This document shows positions 20,201-27,700 of a DNA stretch of 64,000 nucleotides, in pieces (the first letter of the stretch is position 1; each line of letters begins with the position of its first letter). Source of the DNA: Tenacibaculum pacificus. GTDB lineage: Bacteria; Bacteroidota; Bacteroidia; Flavobacteriales; Flavobacteriaceae. A program made the position numbers and the translations under genes. The notes under the pieces were generated by a model that was given only the letters and a program-made list of their open reading frames with translations, had not been told where the DNA came from and ran no database searches. The DNA is taken from positions 2,089,001-2,153,000 of the forward strand of contig NZ_CP115917.1 in the NCBI RefSeq assembly GCF_027941775.1, given 5' to 3'.

Positions 20201-21408
20201 TCATTTTCTAATCCTTCTCCACTTAATGAAAAAATAACAAAAGTACCTCCATTACCAGACGGTTTTACATTTATATTATACATATTAGGAGACCCTAACC
20301 TTGGATCATTTGGATCGGAACCTGCTAAATATTGTCCTTCTGACCAGTCTGGTGTTCCGAAATCAAAATTCCAACCTTCATACATACCTGTACTACCTGT
20401 TGTACCATTAAAATCTACTCCATTTATTCTATCTTTAAACTCTGTTACACCATCACGCCCTATAATTTTACCAGGTAATTCGGTATCTGTATAATTAAAA
20501 TTTCCACTTATAAAAAAATCTGACGTAGGACATTCAATAATATCTAAAATACCATCATTGTCATCATCTACATCTATAATGTCTTCAATACCATCATTAT
20601 CATTATCTGCTATCACATTAAAGACTGATGTATAGTAACTATAACAATCAGAGCCAGCATGATAATAAGCCGCATAATAAACACCTATTCCTGCACTAGA
20701 TGGTGTTGTCACTAAATTTATCGTAGTTGCTGGAGTAGCTGTATGCCAACTTACTGAAGTCCCCGAAGGGCCAGCTCCACTCATTACTGATGTTAAATCA
20801 AATGCAGGACTTCCTCCGCCTTTATTTACGCCTAAAACAGGAGCATCAGCACCTGCTTCACAAGTATAACAGGTTGGTGTTTCGACTGCTACTGCATCTA
20901 TATAAGATGCTAACCCTCCATCTCCACTAACACCTACACCTAATCTAATATATTTATATAAATCTGTTACTGATGAAGGGATAGTATATGTAAGTTCAAC
21001 ATAATCTGTTGATATTGGTAAATCAACATCTGGAAACACATCTGTTAGTGTTACAGCCGTCGTATAAGTAGAACCATCTGTACTAAATGAAATATTATAT
21101 GTTGAACCAACTGCATGAGCATAATCATTTCTTAACCTAGCTATTATTACAATAACAGCATCACCACTAAAGGTATCTGTATACTCTAAATCCGGGATAC
21201 TATACCAGTGTGATTGTTCAGTACCATTAGGAGCTCCTAAAGCATTAGTTGCAGAACCACCTGTTGCATACTGAATTTCATCATAGCTTCCATTAGCACA
21301 TTGGGCGGATACCAAAGAAGGCATCAGCATAAAAGCTGCTATTAAAAAAGCTACAAAATAGCTTTTTAACAACACTTTGTTTTTAATTAAATAGTAATAA
21401 TTCTCCAT
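11218..21408 (-). CDS. Giant T9SS-secreted repeat adhesin, cassette 1 (3396 aa)
   Basis: Signal peptide (hydrophobic to VSAQC, about residue 36); N-terminal region rich in beta strands with DNDNDGIEDIIDVDDDNDG calcium-binding TSP3-like repeats near 270-295; a lectin/galactose-binding-like section; five 81-residue Ig-like repeats (about 684-1089); twenty 105-residue cadherin-like repeats (about 1089-3189) containing VDADADNDPLTITDING and YTISDGNGGTDTANVDVSIG; one divergent Ig-like unit; and the gliding-motility/T9SS type B C-terminal domain ([19 protein letters not shown] ... [12 protein letters not shown] ... GWLYINR). A cell-surface adhesin or fibre needing the PorP/SprF partner encoded 10 bases downstream. 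The whole reading frame is intact. Binding target unknown. Confidence 0.95.
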   Translation of the reverse strand: MENYYYLIKNKVLLKSYFVAFLIAAFMLMPSLVSAQCANGSYDEIQYATGGSATNALGAPNGTEQSHWYSIPDLEYTDTFSGDAVIVIIARLRNDYAHAVGSTYNISFSTDGSTYTTAVTLTDVFPDVDLPISTDYVELTYTIPSSVTDLYKYIRLGVGVSGDGGLASYIDAVAVETPTCYTCEAGADAPVLGVNKGGGSPAFDLTSVMSGAGPSGTSVSWHTATPATTINLVTTPSSAGIGVYYAAYYHAGSDCYSYYTSVFNVIADNDNDGIEDIIDVDDDNDGILDIIECPTSDFFISGNFNYTDTELPGKIIGRDGVTEFKDRINGVDFNGTTGSTGMYEGWNFDFGTPDWSEGQYLAGSDPNDPRLGSPNMYNINVKPSGNGGTFVIFSLSGEGLENEITTLTIGKTYQMEFEMGSLPSYRNHPAAYSYDPTQIVYGFVDGGSGTGANVLYETPLDTTIYPFPATTPDVSEEWDPHWKKYRIVFEATSTTVKYRFQLNNETVIVVDGFSLREIDDSCTNDTNTNSDGDSCSDSIEAGIDVANLTGTVGDNGLYDALETAPDSGILTTPADVSTFPYDGGVQAPACSVCTSPDDSLAVSDDSICPTATGTITLTSAQVGVTYQLRLDSNDSNVGASQVGAGADLTFNVTPASTTVYNLYAVDGACNVELTDKSTVTVNITPSAPAATDVDPTCAVATGSVSVTSPVGTSTYTLTGTAPVVAAQTGTSFSSLASGTYSLTETNAAGCISAATTITIDAQPATPSVPAATDVDPTCAVATGSVSVTSPVGTSTYTLTGTAPVVAAQTGTSFSSLASGTYSLTETNAAGCISAATTITIDAQPATPSVPAVTDVDPTCAVATGSVSVTSPVGTSTYTLTGTAPVVAAQTGTSFSSLASGTYSLTETNAAGCISAATTITIDAQPATPSAPAATDVDPTCAVATGSVSVTSPVGTSTYTLTGTAPVVVAQTGTSFTTLAAGTYSLTETNAAGCISAATTITIDAQPATPSAPAATDVDPTCAVATGSVSVTSPVGTSTYTLTGTAPVVAAQTGTSFSSLASGTYSLTETNAAGCTSPALSITIDTQPNCPPVAQDDTASTTVDALVNLDVLASNGNGVDADADNDPLTITDINGTTPVVGTAISVTGGTVTLLANGTLDIQPDGTGAAITFPYTISDGNGGTDTANVDVSIGNTAPVAQDDTASTTVDALVNLDVLASNGNGVDADADNDPLTITDINGTTPVVGTAISVTGGTVTLLANGTLDIQPDGTGAAITFPYTISDGNGGTDTANVDVSIGNTAPVAQDDTASTTVDALVNLDVLASNGNGVDADADNDPLTITDINGTTPVVGTAISVTGGTVTLLANGTLDIQPDGTGAAITFPYTISDGNGGTDTANVDVSIGNTAPVAQDDTASTTVDALVNLDVLASNGNGVDVDADNDPLTITDINGTTPVVGTAISVTGGTVTLLANGTLDIQPDGTGAAITFPYTISDGNGGTDTANVDVSIGNTAPVAQDDTASTTVDALVNLDVLASNGNGVDADADNDPLTITDINGTTPVVGTAISVTGGTVTLLANGTLDIQPDGTGAAITFPYTISDGNGGTDTANVDVSIGNTAPVAQDDTVSTTVDALVNLDVLASNGNGVDADADNDPLTITDINGTTPVVGTAISVTGGTVTLLANGTLDIQPDGTGAAITFPYTISDGNGGTDTANVDVSIGNTAPVAQDDTASTTVDALVNLDVLASNGNGVDADADNDPLTITDINGTTPVVGTAISVTGGTVTLLANGTLDIQPDGTGAAITFPYTISDGNGGTDTANVDVSIGNTAPVAQDDTASTTVDALVNLDVLASNGNGVDADADNDPLTITDINGTTPVVGTAISVTGGTVTLLANGTLDIQPDGTGAAITFPYTISDGNGGTDTANVDVSIGNTAPVAQDDTASTTVDALVNLDVLASNGNGVDADADNDPLTITDINGTTPVVGTAISVTGGTVTLLANGTLDIQPDGTGAAITFPYTISDGNGGTDTANVDVSIGNTAPVAQDDTASTTVDALVNLDVLASNGNGVDADADNDPLTITDINGTTPVVGTAISVTGGTVTLLANGTLDIQPDGTGAAITFPYTISDGNGGTDTANVDVSIGNTAPVAQDDTASTTVDALVNLDVLASNGNGVDVDADNDPLTITDINGTTPVVGTAISVTGGTVTLLANGTLDIQPDGTGAAITFPYTISDGNGGTDTANVDVSIGNTAPVAQDDTASTTVDALVNLDVLASNGNGVDADADNDPLTITDINGTTPVVGTAISVTGGTVTLLANGTLDIQPDGTGAAITFPYTISDGNGGTDTANVDVSIGNTAPVAQDDTVSTTVDALVNLDVLASNGNGVDADADNDPLTITDINGTTPVVGTAISVTGGTVTLLANGTLDIQPDGTGAAITFPYTISDGNGGTDTANVDVSIGNTAPVAQDDTASTTVDALVNLDVLASNGNGVDADADNDPLTITDINGTTPVVGTAISVTGGTVTLLANGTLDIQPDGTGAAITFPYTISDGNGGTDTANVDVSIGNTAPVAQDDTASTTVDALVNLDVLASNGNGVDVDADNDPLTITDINGTTPVVGTAISVTGGTVTLLANGTLDIQPDGTGAAITFPYTISDGNGGTDTANVDVSIGNTAPVAQDDTASTTVDALVNLDVLASNGNGVDVDADNDPLTITDINGTTPVVGTAISVTGGTVTLLANGTLDIQPDGTGAAITFPYTISDGNGGTDTANVDVSIGNTAPVAQDDTASTTVDALVNLDVLASNGNGVDADADNDPLTITDINGTTPVVGTAISVTGGTVTLLANGTLDIQPDGTGAAITFPYTISDGNGGTDTANVDVSIGNTAPVAQDDTASTTVDALVNLDVLASNGNGVDADADNDPLTITDINGTTPVVGTAISVTGGTVTLLANGTLDIQPDGTGAAITFPYTISDGNGGTDTANVDVSIGNTAPVAQDDTASTTVDALVNLDVLASNGNGVDADADNDPLTITDINGTTPVVGTAISVTGGTVTLLANGTLDIQPDGTGAAITFPYTISDGNGGTDTANVDVSIGNTAPVAQDDTASTTIDALVNVDVLADNDNGVDADVDNDPLTITDINGTIPVVGTAISVTGGTVTLLANGTLDIQPDGTGTEITFPYTISDGNGGTDTADIDVKIELPNTITAIDDNYTSTPITIGNDTPSVTINDILNGIPVTLGTGVGEVSLLPDPNGTNNDGFTFNSDGTISIGLDVEGGTHVLEYQICENGALPINCKIATVTILVNTDTNPRGTPYNIMTPDNDGDNDAFFISCIDKPEYAKNTVEIFNRWGNTVYKASGYNNESVAFTGISNGRSTISVDEKLPPGTYYYVIDLGDGSKPKVGWLYINR
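11842..18142 (-). repeat. Tandem array of about twenty 315-bp (105-aa) repeats in adhesin 1
   Basis: Landmarks such as the VDADAD codons recur exactly every 315 bases (12371, 12686, 13001...). The unit nearest the C-terminus is divergent; the others differ by a few bases. Marked variants repeat 2205 bases apart (seven units): DDTVSTTVD at 14333 and 16538, VDVDAD at 14896 and 17101, and a TCTGTCCCG variant at 15341 and 17546. So a block of seven units was duplicated recently. Confidence 0.95.
18142..19356 (-). repeat. Five 243-bp (81-aa) repeats in adhesin 1
   Basis: Five copies of a domain beginning PAATDVDPTCAVATGSVSV and ending TITIDAQP, spaced 243 bases. Each has one Cys near the start and one near the end (AAGC), consistent with Ig-like folds closed by a disulphide. 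Units are nearly identical; the one at about 18430-18670 has VVVAQTGTSFTTLAAG in place of VVAAQTGTSFSSLASG. Confidence 0.92.
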
Positions 21409-21489
21409 AAAAAAAATTTTTAAAATTAAACTTCTGTATCATCTTTAAAAAATGATAAGTACCGTAAATAAGATTAATATTTATTAACC

Positions 21490-21531
21490 ATTATATAAAT
21501 TAACTTATAGCAAAAAGTTAATTTATATAAT
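21490..21531. promoter_or_regulatory. 17-bp perfect inverted repeat upstream of adhesin 1
   Basis: ATTATATAAATTAACTT (21490-21506) and its exact reverse complement (21515-21531) are separated by 8 bases, about 80 bases upstream of the adhesin 1 start. The AT-rich dyad could be an operator or a 5' UTR hairpin on the adhesin transcript. No such dyad was seen upstream of adhesins 2 and 3. The rest of 21409-21798 is AT-rich, without a gene. Confidence 0.55.
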
Positions 21532-21798
21532 GAGCTAATTTAATTAAATTTATAATATACTGATTATTAAGTATATTTTTTTGTTTAACATTTTTGATTT
21601 CAAAAAAATACAATAAGTATTATTTTTTACTAAAAATAGGAATAAATACTCAAAAAACAACTAATTTTATTAAATAATAACACACAAAAAAACCTTTTCA
21701 CTAAAGATTCAAAAAAAAACAAAAAAATAAGAATAAATTAAATTACAATTTAATAACATTAAAGAGCAATACTTTAAAAGTTTTAAAAAAAATAAAAC

Positions 21799-21832
21799 AA
21801 AAAACACGAAGCAAATGCTTCGTGTTTTTTTT
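21799..21832. terminator. Hairpin terminator after cassette 2
   Basis: CACGAAGCAAATGCTTCGTG (21805-21824) preceded by A-rich and followed by T8 sequence: the same hairpin as after cassettes 1 and 3, with one loop base changed. On the minus strand it ends the cassette 2 operon and separates it from the adhesin 1 promoter region. Confidence 0.88.
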
Positions 21833-21853
21833 ATAAACCTAAAATAAATCGTA

Positions 21854-23802
21854 TTAATTATTCACTTTTACTTTATTCTTGTTTCCTTTTACAATGTAAA
21901 AATAAGAACGTCTGTTTTTTTGATGTTCAGCCTCAGTACATTGACTACTATTAGCATCATCACAATTATTTAATAAATTATCTTCGCCAAATCCAATTGC
22001 ACTTTCTATCCTTTCTGATGAAATCCCTCGTGATATTAAATAATCTCTTGTTGATTTTGCTCTCCTATCTGATAAACTTCTGTTGTAATTCTTTGAACCT
22101 CTACTATCAGTATGCGATTCTATTTTGATAACTAAATCAACATTCGATTTCATTACTGTTACAATATGTTCTAATTCATACTCTGCATCTTCGCGAATAT
22201 TTGATAAATCAAAATCAAAATAAATTGGATTAATTACTATCTGATCTTTAACTATTAATGATTCTAAACTAAGATTCGCTACAACTACTTCTTTATTGAT
22301 ATCTAATGTTTCGGTATCTTTATTCTTGTTCCTGTAATTTTCTTTTGATGCTACAACTACAAACTTCTTTTCACAATCCATTTTTTCAAATAAATAAGCG
22401 CCTGTTCGTCCTGTCTTTTGCTCTAAAATAACCGCTCCTTTTTCATCCATTAATTGAACTGCTGCATTCTGTATTGGTACTCCTGTTCGTGAATCTGTAA
22501 TAATTCCTTTGACATCTTCCTTACATTTATAGATACTAAAACTATAAATATCATCATCGCCTAGACCACTTTTTCGGTTTGAGGAAAAGAATCCATAACT
22601 ATGAGCATCATTTATTACAAATGCAAAGTCATCTGAAGATCCATTGATTGGAGCTCCTAAATTTACTGGATTAGTATAAACTCCTGCTTCTATTTGTGAT
22701 TCAAAAACATCCAAAGCTCCTAATCCTAAATGACCATCTGATGCAAAATATAATATATCATCACTTCCTACAAACGGAAACATTTCGCGTCCTTCGGTAT
22801 TAATAGTTCGTCCTAAATTTTCTGGTGTACCAAAAGTATTATTTTCTAAAACAGAAACTTTATAAATATCTGTAGCTCCAAATCCATTTGGCATATCTGA
22901 TACAAAATACAACGTTTTCTCATCTGAACTTAAAGCTGCATGACCACATTGAAAATGAATCACTATTAAATGGTAATTCAGTTACATTTTTCCATTGAAT
23001 CATCTATTTTATCGGCACTATAAAGCTTTAAATGAGATACTTCATTTTTATCTCCTTTTAATCGTTTTCCATCATAATTATCTCTTGTAAAATAAGCTCT
23101 ATTACCATCTTTTGTCATAATTATATTTGAATCATGATACTTTGAACTTAAATCTGACAACATCGTTTTTTTCTCGACATCTAATGTCTTTTTATCTTTG
23201 ATATCTTTTTGCTTCGCTTTATAGATATTCAAATAAGGTTGTTTATTCCATTTGTATAATTTTTTATCCTTATCTGTTTTTGGACTTGTCGATGCAAAAT
23301 AAAAATCATCTTCATAAATAAATCCGCCAAAATCAGAATACTTAGTATTACTCGATAAATTATGAATATTAATATAAGTCTTTGCTTTATTCGAATATTC
23401 TACAAAATAATTCGAATTATTCTCTAAAGCTGCAACTCGGCTATCAGTACCATTTTTTGTTTTTAACTTCAGTAACCATTTATCTGATTCTGAATTCTTA
23501 CCATTACTTTTTAAAACTTGTGAGTACCTGAATAAATGCTTTGATAAAGCTACTGACTCATGAGAAGCCATTAATTTACGATAGCTATCTTCTGCTTTTG
23601 TTAATTCAAAATTATGATAATATGAATCTCCTAAGCGACTTAAAACTAAATATGAATCATCGCCTTTATCATTAATTGATTGATATAATTCTGATGATTT
23701 TTTGTATGCAAATTCCTTAAAGTAACGATTCGCAGCATATTTTCGTTGACCAAAAATAGAGCTACTTATCAATAAAATTAATATGTATAGTGTGTTTTTC
23801 AT
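21854..23802 (-). pseudogene. PD40/OmpA-family protein, cassette 2, two frameshifts
   Basis: Same domain order as the cassette 1 copy (signal peptide ending SSIFGQ, TPR-like, PD40 propeller, regulatory-like domain, OmpA). The frame changes twice within about 60 bases. Near 22995 the DNA reads GATGATTCAATGGAAAAATG, one base longer than cassette 1 at that place, so ADKIDD loses the frame before WKNVTELPFNSDSFS. Near 22953 TTTTCAATGTGGTCATG has one base more than cassette 3 (TTTTCATGTGGTCATG, SFSCGHAAL). Removing both gives 648 residues. The N-terminal (22978-23802) and C-terminal (21854-22963) parts remain open. It lies 16 bases after PorP2. Confidence 0.85.
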
Positions 23803-23818
23803 GTTGCTATTTTTTTTG

Positions 23819-24733
23819 TTAAAAGAATCTTGGTGACTTTAAAGCTTGCTCTTTAAACATCTCATAACGCAGCATTACTTCATAAGTACCTGAGTTATAA
23901 TTACTATAATTTGAATTCGTTAAATCATAAGCTAATCCTAAATATAAGCTTTTATTTGCTTGAAATCCTAACAACGCACTAATAGAATCATCCCATCTCC
24001 AAGCCAATCCTGCTGTAAATTTTTCATTGAATAAAAAGTTAGCTGAAACATCTATTGATAAAGGAGCTCCTTTTACTGCTTTACTTAAAACTGCTGGTTT
24101 AAATTTGATGCTTTCACTTAAATCGAATACATATCCTGCTATTAAAAATAAGTGTAAACGCTCTTCGGCAACACTTCCTCCTTTTTGAACATCGTCATAA
24201 TGTTCGGTACTTATAAAGTTTGGAATCGCTGCTCCTAAATACCAATTACTTGTATAATAATACAATCCTGCTCCAACTGTTGGTAAAAACTTATTGATAT
24301 TATTACCTAAGTTTTTATCATCTCCATGTTGATATCTTCCCTTACTCCAATCTACATTTAAATGACGACCTCCTAATTTTAATCCAAATGATAAATTTCC
24401 GTCATCACTAGTTCGAATTGTATAAGATCCATTAATATCTAAATAAATTTCATTGGATGGACCGATTCTATCATTTGTTAAATTTACTCCTAAACCAACA
24501 CCACTATATCCTAGCGGAGTATCATAACTTAAGGTTTGAGAATCTGGTGCTCCATCTACTCCAACCCATTGAGTTCGTCCTAATAAATTTATGATACGAT
24601 GTCCGTTAGACCCTGCATAAGCAGGGTTTACGGTCATTGTGTTATACATATACTGTGTGTACTGTGGATCTTGTTGTGCATTAATTCCTATTACAACGAA
24701 TAGAATTAATAATATTGAATATTTAATTTTCAT
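23819..24733 (-). CDS. PorP/SprF family T9SS protein, cassette 2
   Basis: 304 residues, signal peptide ending GINAQ, hallmark QDPQYTQYMYNTMTVNPAYAGSNG, end LRYEMFKEQALKSPRFF. It differs from PorP1 at scattered residues (for example PSNEIYLDING for PASEVFLDING, DDVQKGG for DDVKGGG). It lies 10 bases after adhesin 2 and 16 bases before its OmpA gene. Expected role: outer membrane partner for T9SS export or anchoring of adhesin 2. Confidence 0.95.
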   Translation of the reverse strand: MKIKYSILLILFVVIGINAQQDPQYTQYMYNTMTVNPAYAGSNGHRIINLLGRTQWVGVDGAPDSQTLSYDTPLGYSGVGLGVNLTNDRIGPSNEIYLDINGSYTIRTSDDGNLSFGLKLGGRHLNVDWSKGRYQHGDDKNLGNNINKFLPTVGAGLYYYTSNWYLGAAIPNFISTEHYDDVQKGGSVAEERLHLFLIAGYVFDLSESIKFKPAVLSKAVKGAPLSIDVSANFLFNEKFTAGLAWRWDDSISALLGFQANKSLYLGLAYDLTNSNYSNYNSGTYEVMLRYEMFKEQALKSPRFF

Positions 24734-24743
24734 ATCGCTTTTT

Positions 24744-27700
24744 TTATCTGTTAATGTATAACCATCCTACTTTTGGTTTTGAACCATCACCTAAATTTAT
24801 TATATAATAATAAGTACCTGGTGGTAATTTCTCATCAACACTAATTGTTAAACTTCCATTTGAAATTCCTTTAAAGGATACATCTTTATTATTATATCCT
24901 GAAGCTTGGTAAACAGTATTACCCCATCTATTGAAAATCTCTACAGTATTATTTGCATATTCTGGTTTATCAATACACGAAATGTAAAAAGAATCATTAT
25001 CTCCATCATTATCAGGAGTTATAATATTATATGGAATACCACATGGATTTGTAGGATTATTAACAAAAACAGTTACAGTTGCTGTATCACAATTAGTTGG
25101 TATTTCTCCATTTTCACATATTTGATACTCTAAATCATATATTCCTGATATCATATTTAAATCTACAGTAATAGTTCCATCAGAATTAAAAGTAAATCCA
25201 GGTTCATTGTTTGAATCAGCTATTAAAGTTGCCTCTCCTAATTCAGTACCTAAAATAACAGGTAATCCATTTAATGTATCATTTGTTGTTACATCTATAT
25301 TAGTGTCAATAATATTGATATCTGTATAATCATCATCCATTGCTTCAATTGGATCTATAACAGAATTAACTGTAATTAGAATATTAGCATCATCAATATT
25401 AACTCCATCTGTTACAATATAATTAATTACTGGTAGTACTCCATTATAATTTAATACAGGTTCAAAAAGCAATACACCATCTGTATTTAATGTTATTTCT
25501 CCAATTCCATTTAATAATGTAACTGTATCTAACGGTAATACATCTGAAATTCCATCTCCATCAATATCTACTGTTGCACTAGCAACTGTTAACAAATCAT
25601 TTTCTGTATCACTATCTATTCCATTTCCATTATCTTCAGTTATAATATTACCTGTTATATCATAATCTTCATCTCCAGTAAAATTATCATCTGTAGCTAT
25701 TGTAATACATAATGGTTGTGTATCTACTACAATATTTGAACTTGCTGTTGATGTACATCCTGTCCCATCTGTATCTGTTACTGTAAATGTATACGTTCCT
25801 TCATTTGCTGTTACTAATCCTGTTGATGAAATATTTACTACCGATGGAGTAAATACATAAGTATCACCTGAATCATAACTTGTAATTTGAAAACTTCCTG
25901 TAGCTACTGTACACATTGGCTGTGTTACTGCTCCTACAACTGGTGCTAATGGAGTAGCTGGTTGTGTATTTACTACAATATTTGAACTTGCTGTTGATGT
26001 ACATCCTGTCCCATCTGTATCTGTTACTGTAAATGTATACGTTCCTTCATTTGCTATTACTAATCCTGTTGATGAAATATTTACTACTGATGGAGTAAAT
26101 ACATAAGTATCACCTGAATCATAACTTGTAATTTGAAAACTTCCTGTAGCTACTGTACACATTGGCTGTGTTACTGCTCCTACAACTGGTGCTAATGGAG
26201 TAGCTGGTTGTGTATTTACTACAATATTTGAACTTGCTGTTGATGTACATCCTGTCCCATCTGTATCTGTTACTGTAAATGTATACGTTCCTTCATTTGC
26301 TGTTACTAATCCTGTTGATGAAATATTTACTACTGATGGAGTAAATACATAAGTATCATCTGAATCATAACTTGTAATTTGAAAACTTCCTGTAACTACT
26401 GTACACGTTGGCTGTGTTACTACTCCTGCTATTGGTGCTAATGGAGTAACTGGTTGTGTATCTACTACAATATTTGAGCTTACTGTTGATGTACATCCTG
26501 TTCCATCTGTATCTGTTACTGTAAATGTATACGTTCCTTCATTTGCTGTTACTAATCCTGTTGATGAAATATTTACTACCGATGGAGTAAATACATAAGT
26601 ATCACCTGAATCATAACCTGTAATTTGAAAATTTCCTGTAACTACAGTACACGTTGGCTGTGTTACTAATCCTACTATTGGTGCTGATGGAGTAGCTGGT
26701 TGTATATCTACTACAATATTTGAACTTGCTAATGAAGTACATCCTGTTCCATCTGTATCTGTTACTGTAAATGTATACGTTCCTTCATTTGCTGTTACTA
26801 ATCCTGTTGATGAAATATTTACTACCGATGGAGTAAATACATAAGTATCACCTGAATCATAACCTGTAATTTGAAAACTTCCTGTAGCTACTGTACATGT
26901 TGGCTGTGTTACTAATCCTACAACTGGTGCTGATGGTAAAGTATTAACTGTTACCGTTGCTTTATCTACTAACTCTACATTACAAGTTCCATCAACTGCA
27001 TACACATTATATGTTGTTGTATTTAATGGAGTTACATTAAAAATTAAATCAGCTCCTGTTCCTAATTGAGAAGCTCCTATATTAGTATCATTACTATCTA
27101 AACGTAATTGATATACTACTCCTACTTGAGTATTTGTTAAGGTTATTACACCTGTTTCTGTAGGACAAATTACATCATCACTAACAGTTAAATTATCATT
27201 TGGTATAGTACAACAAATAGGTGATTGAACAGTACTATCATAAGGATATGTATTAATATCTGCTAATTTTATAAGAATACCTGAATCAGGAAAAGTTTCT
27301 AAGCTATCATATATACCATTAGTTCCTACTGGTCCTGTTAAATTTACTAAATCAACTCCTGCTTCTGTAGAATCATTACAACCATCATTATCTGAATCAA
27401 GATCTAAATAATCAGGTATGGTATCATTATCTGTATCCCTAATAATACAATCAGGAGCTGTTGTTTCGCCTGAAGTTTCTATTTTAAATACAAAGCCACC
27501 TAAAGAAGCTCCATTTGTTAAACGAATTTCGACAACCTGACCTGGAGAAACTGGTGAATTAATAACTTTAGATAAAGGTAAACTAGGTGAAAATTCATCA
27601 ATAGAATCTACTAAAACGCCATCAATAAATAACTCTGCAAAATCATCAAAATATCCATTAGCTTCTCCTATTTGTATATTTCCATTATTCTCTATTGTAC

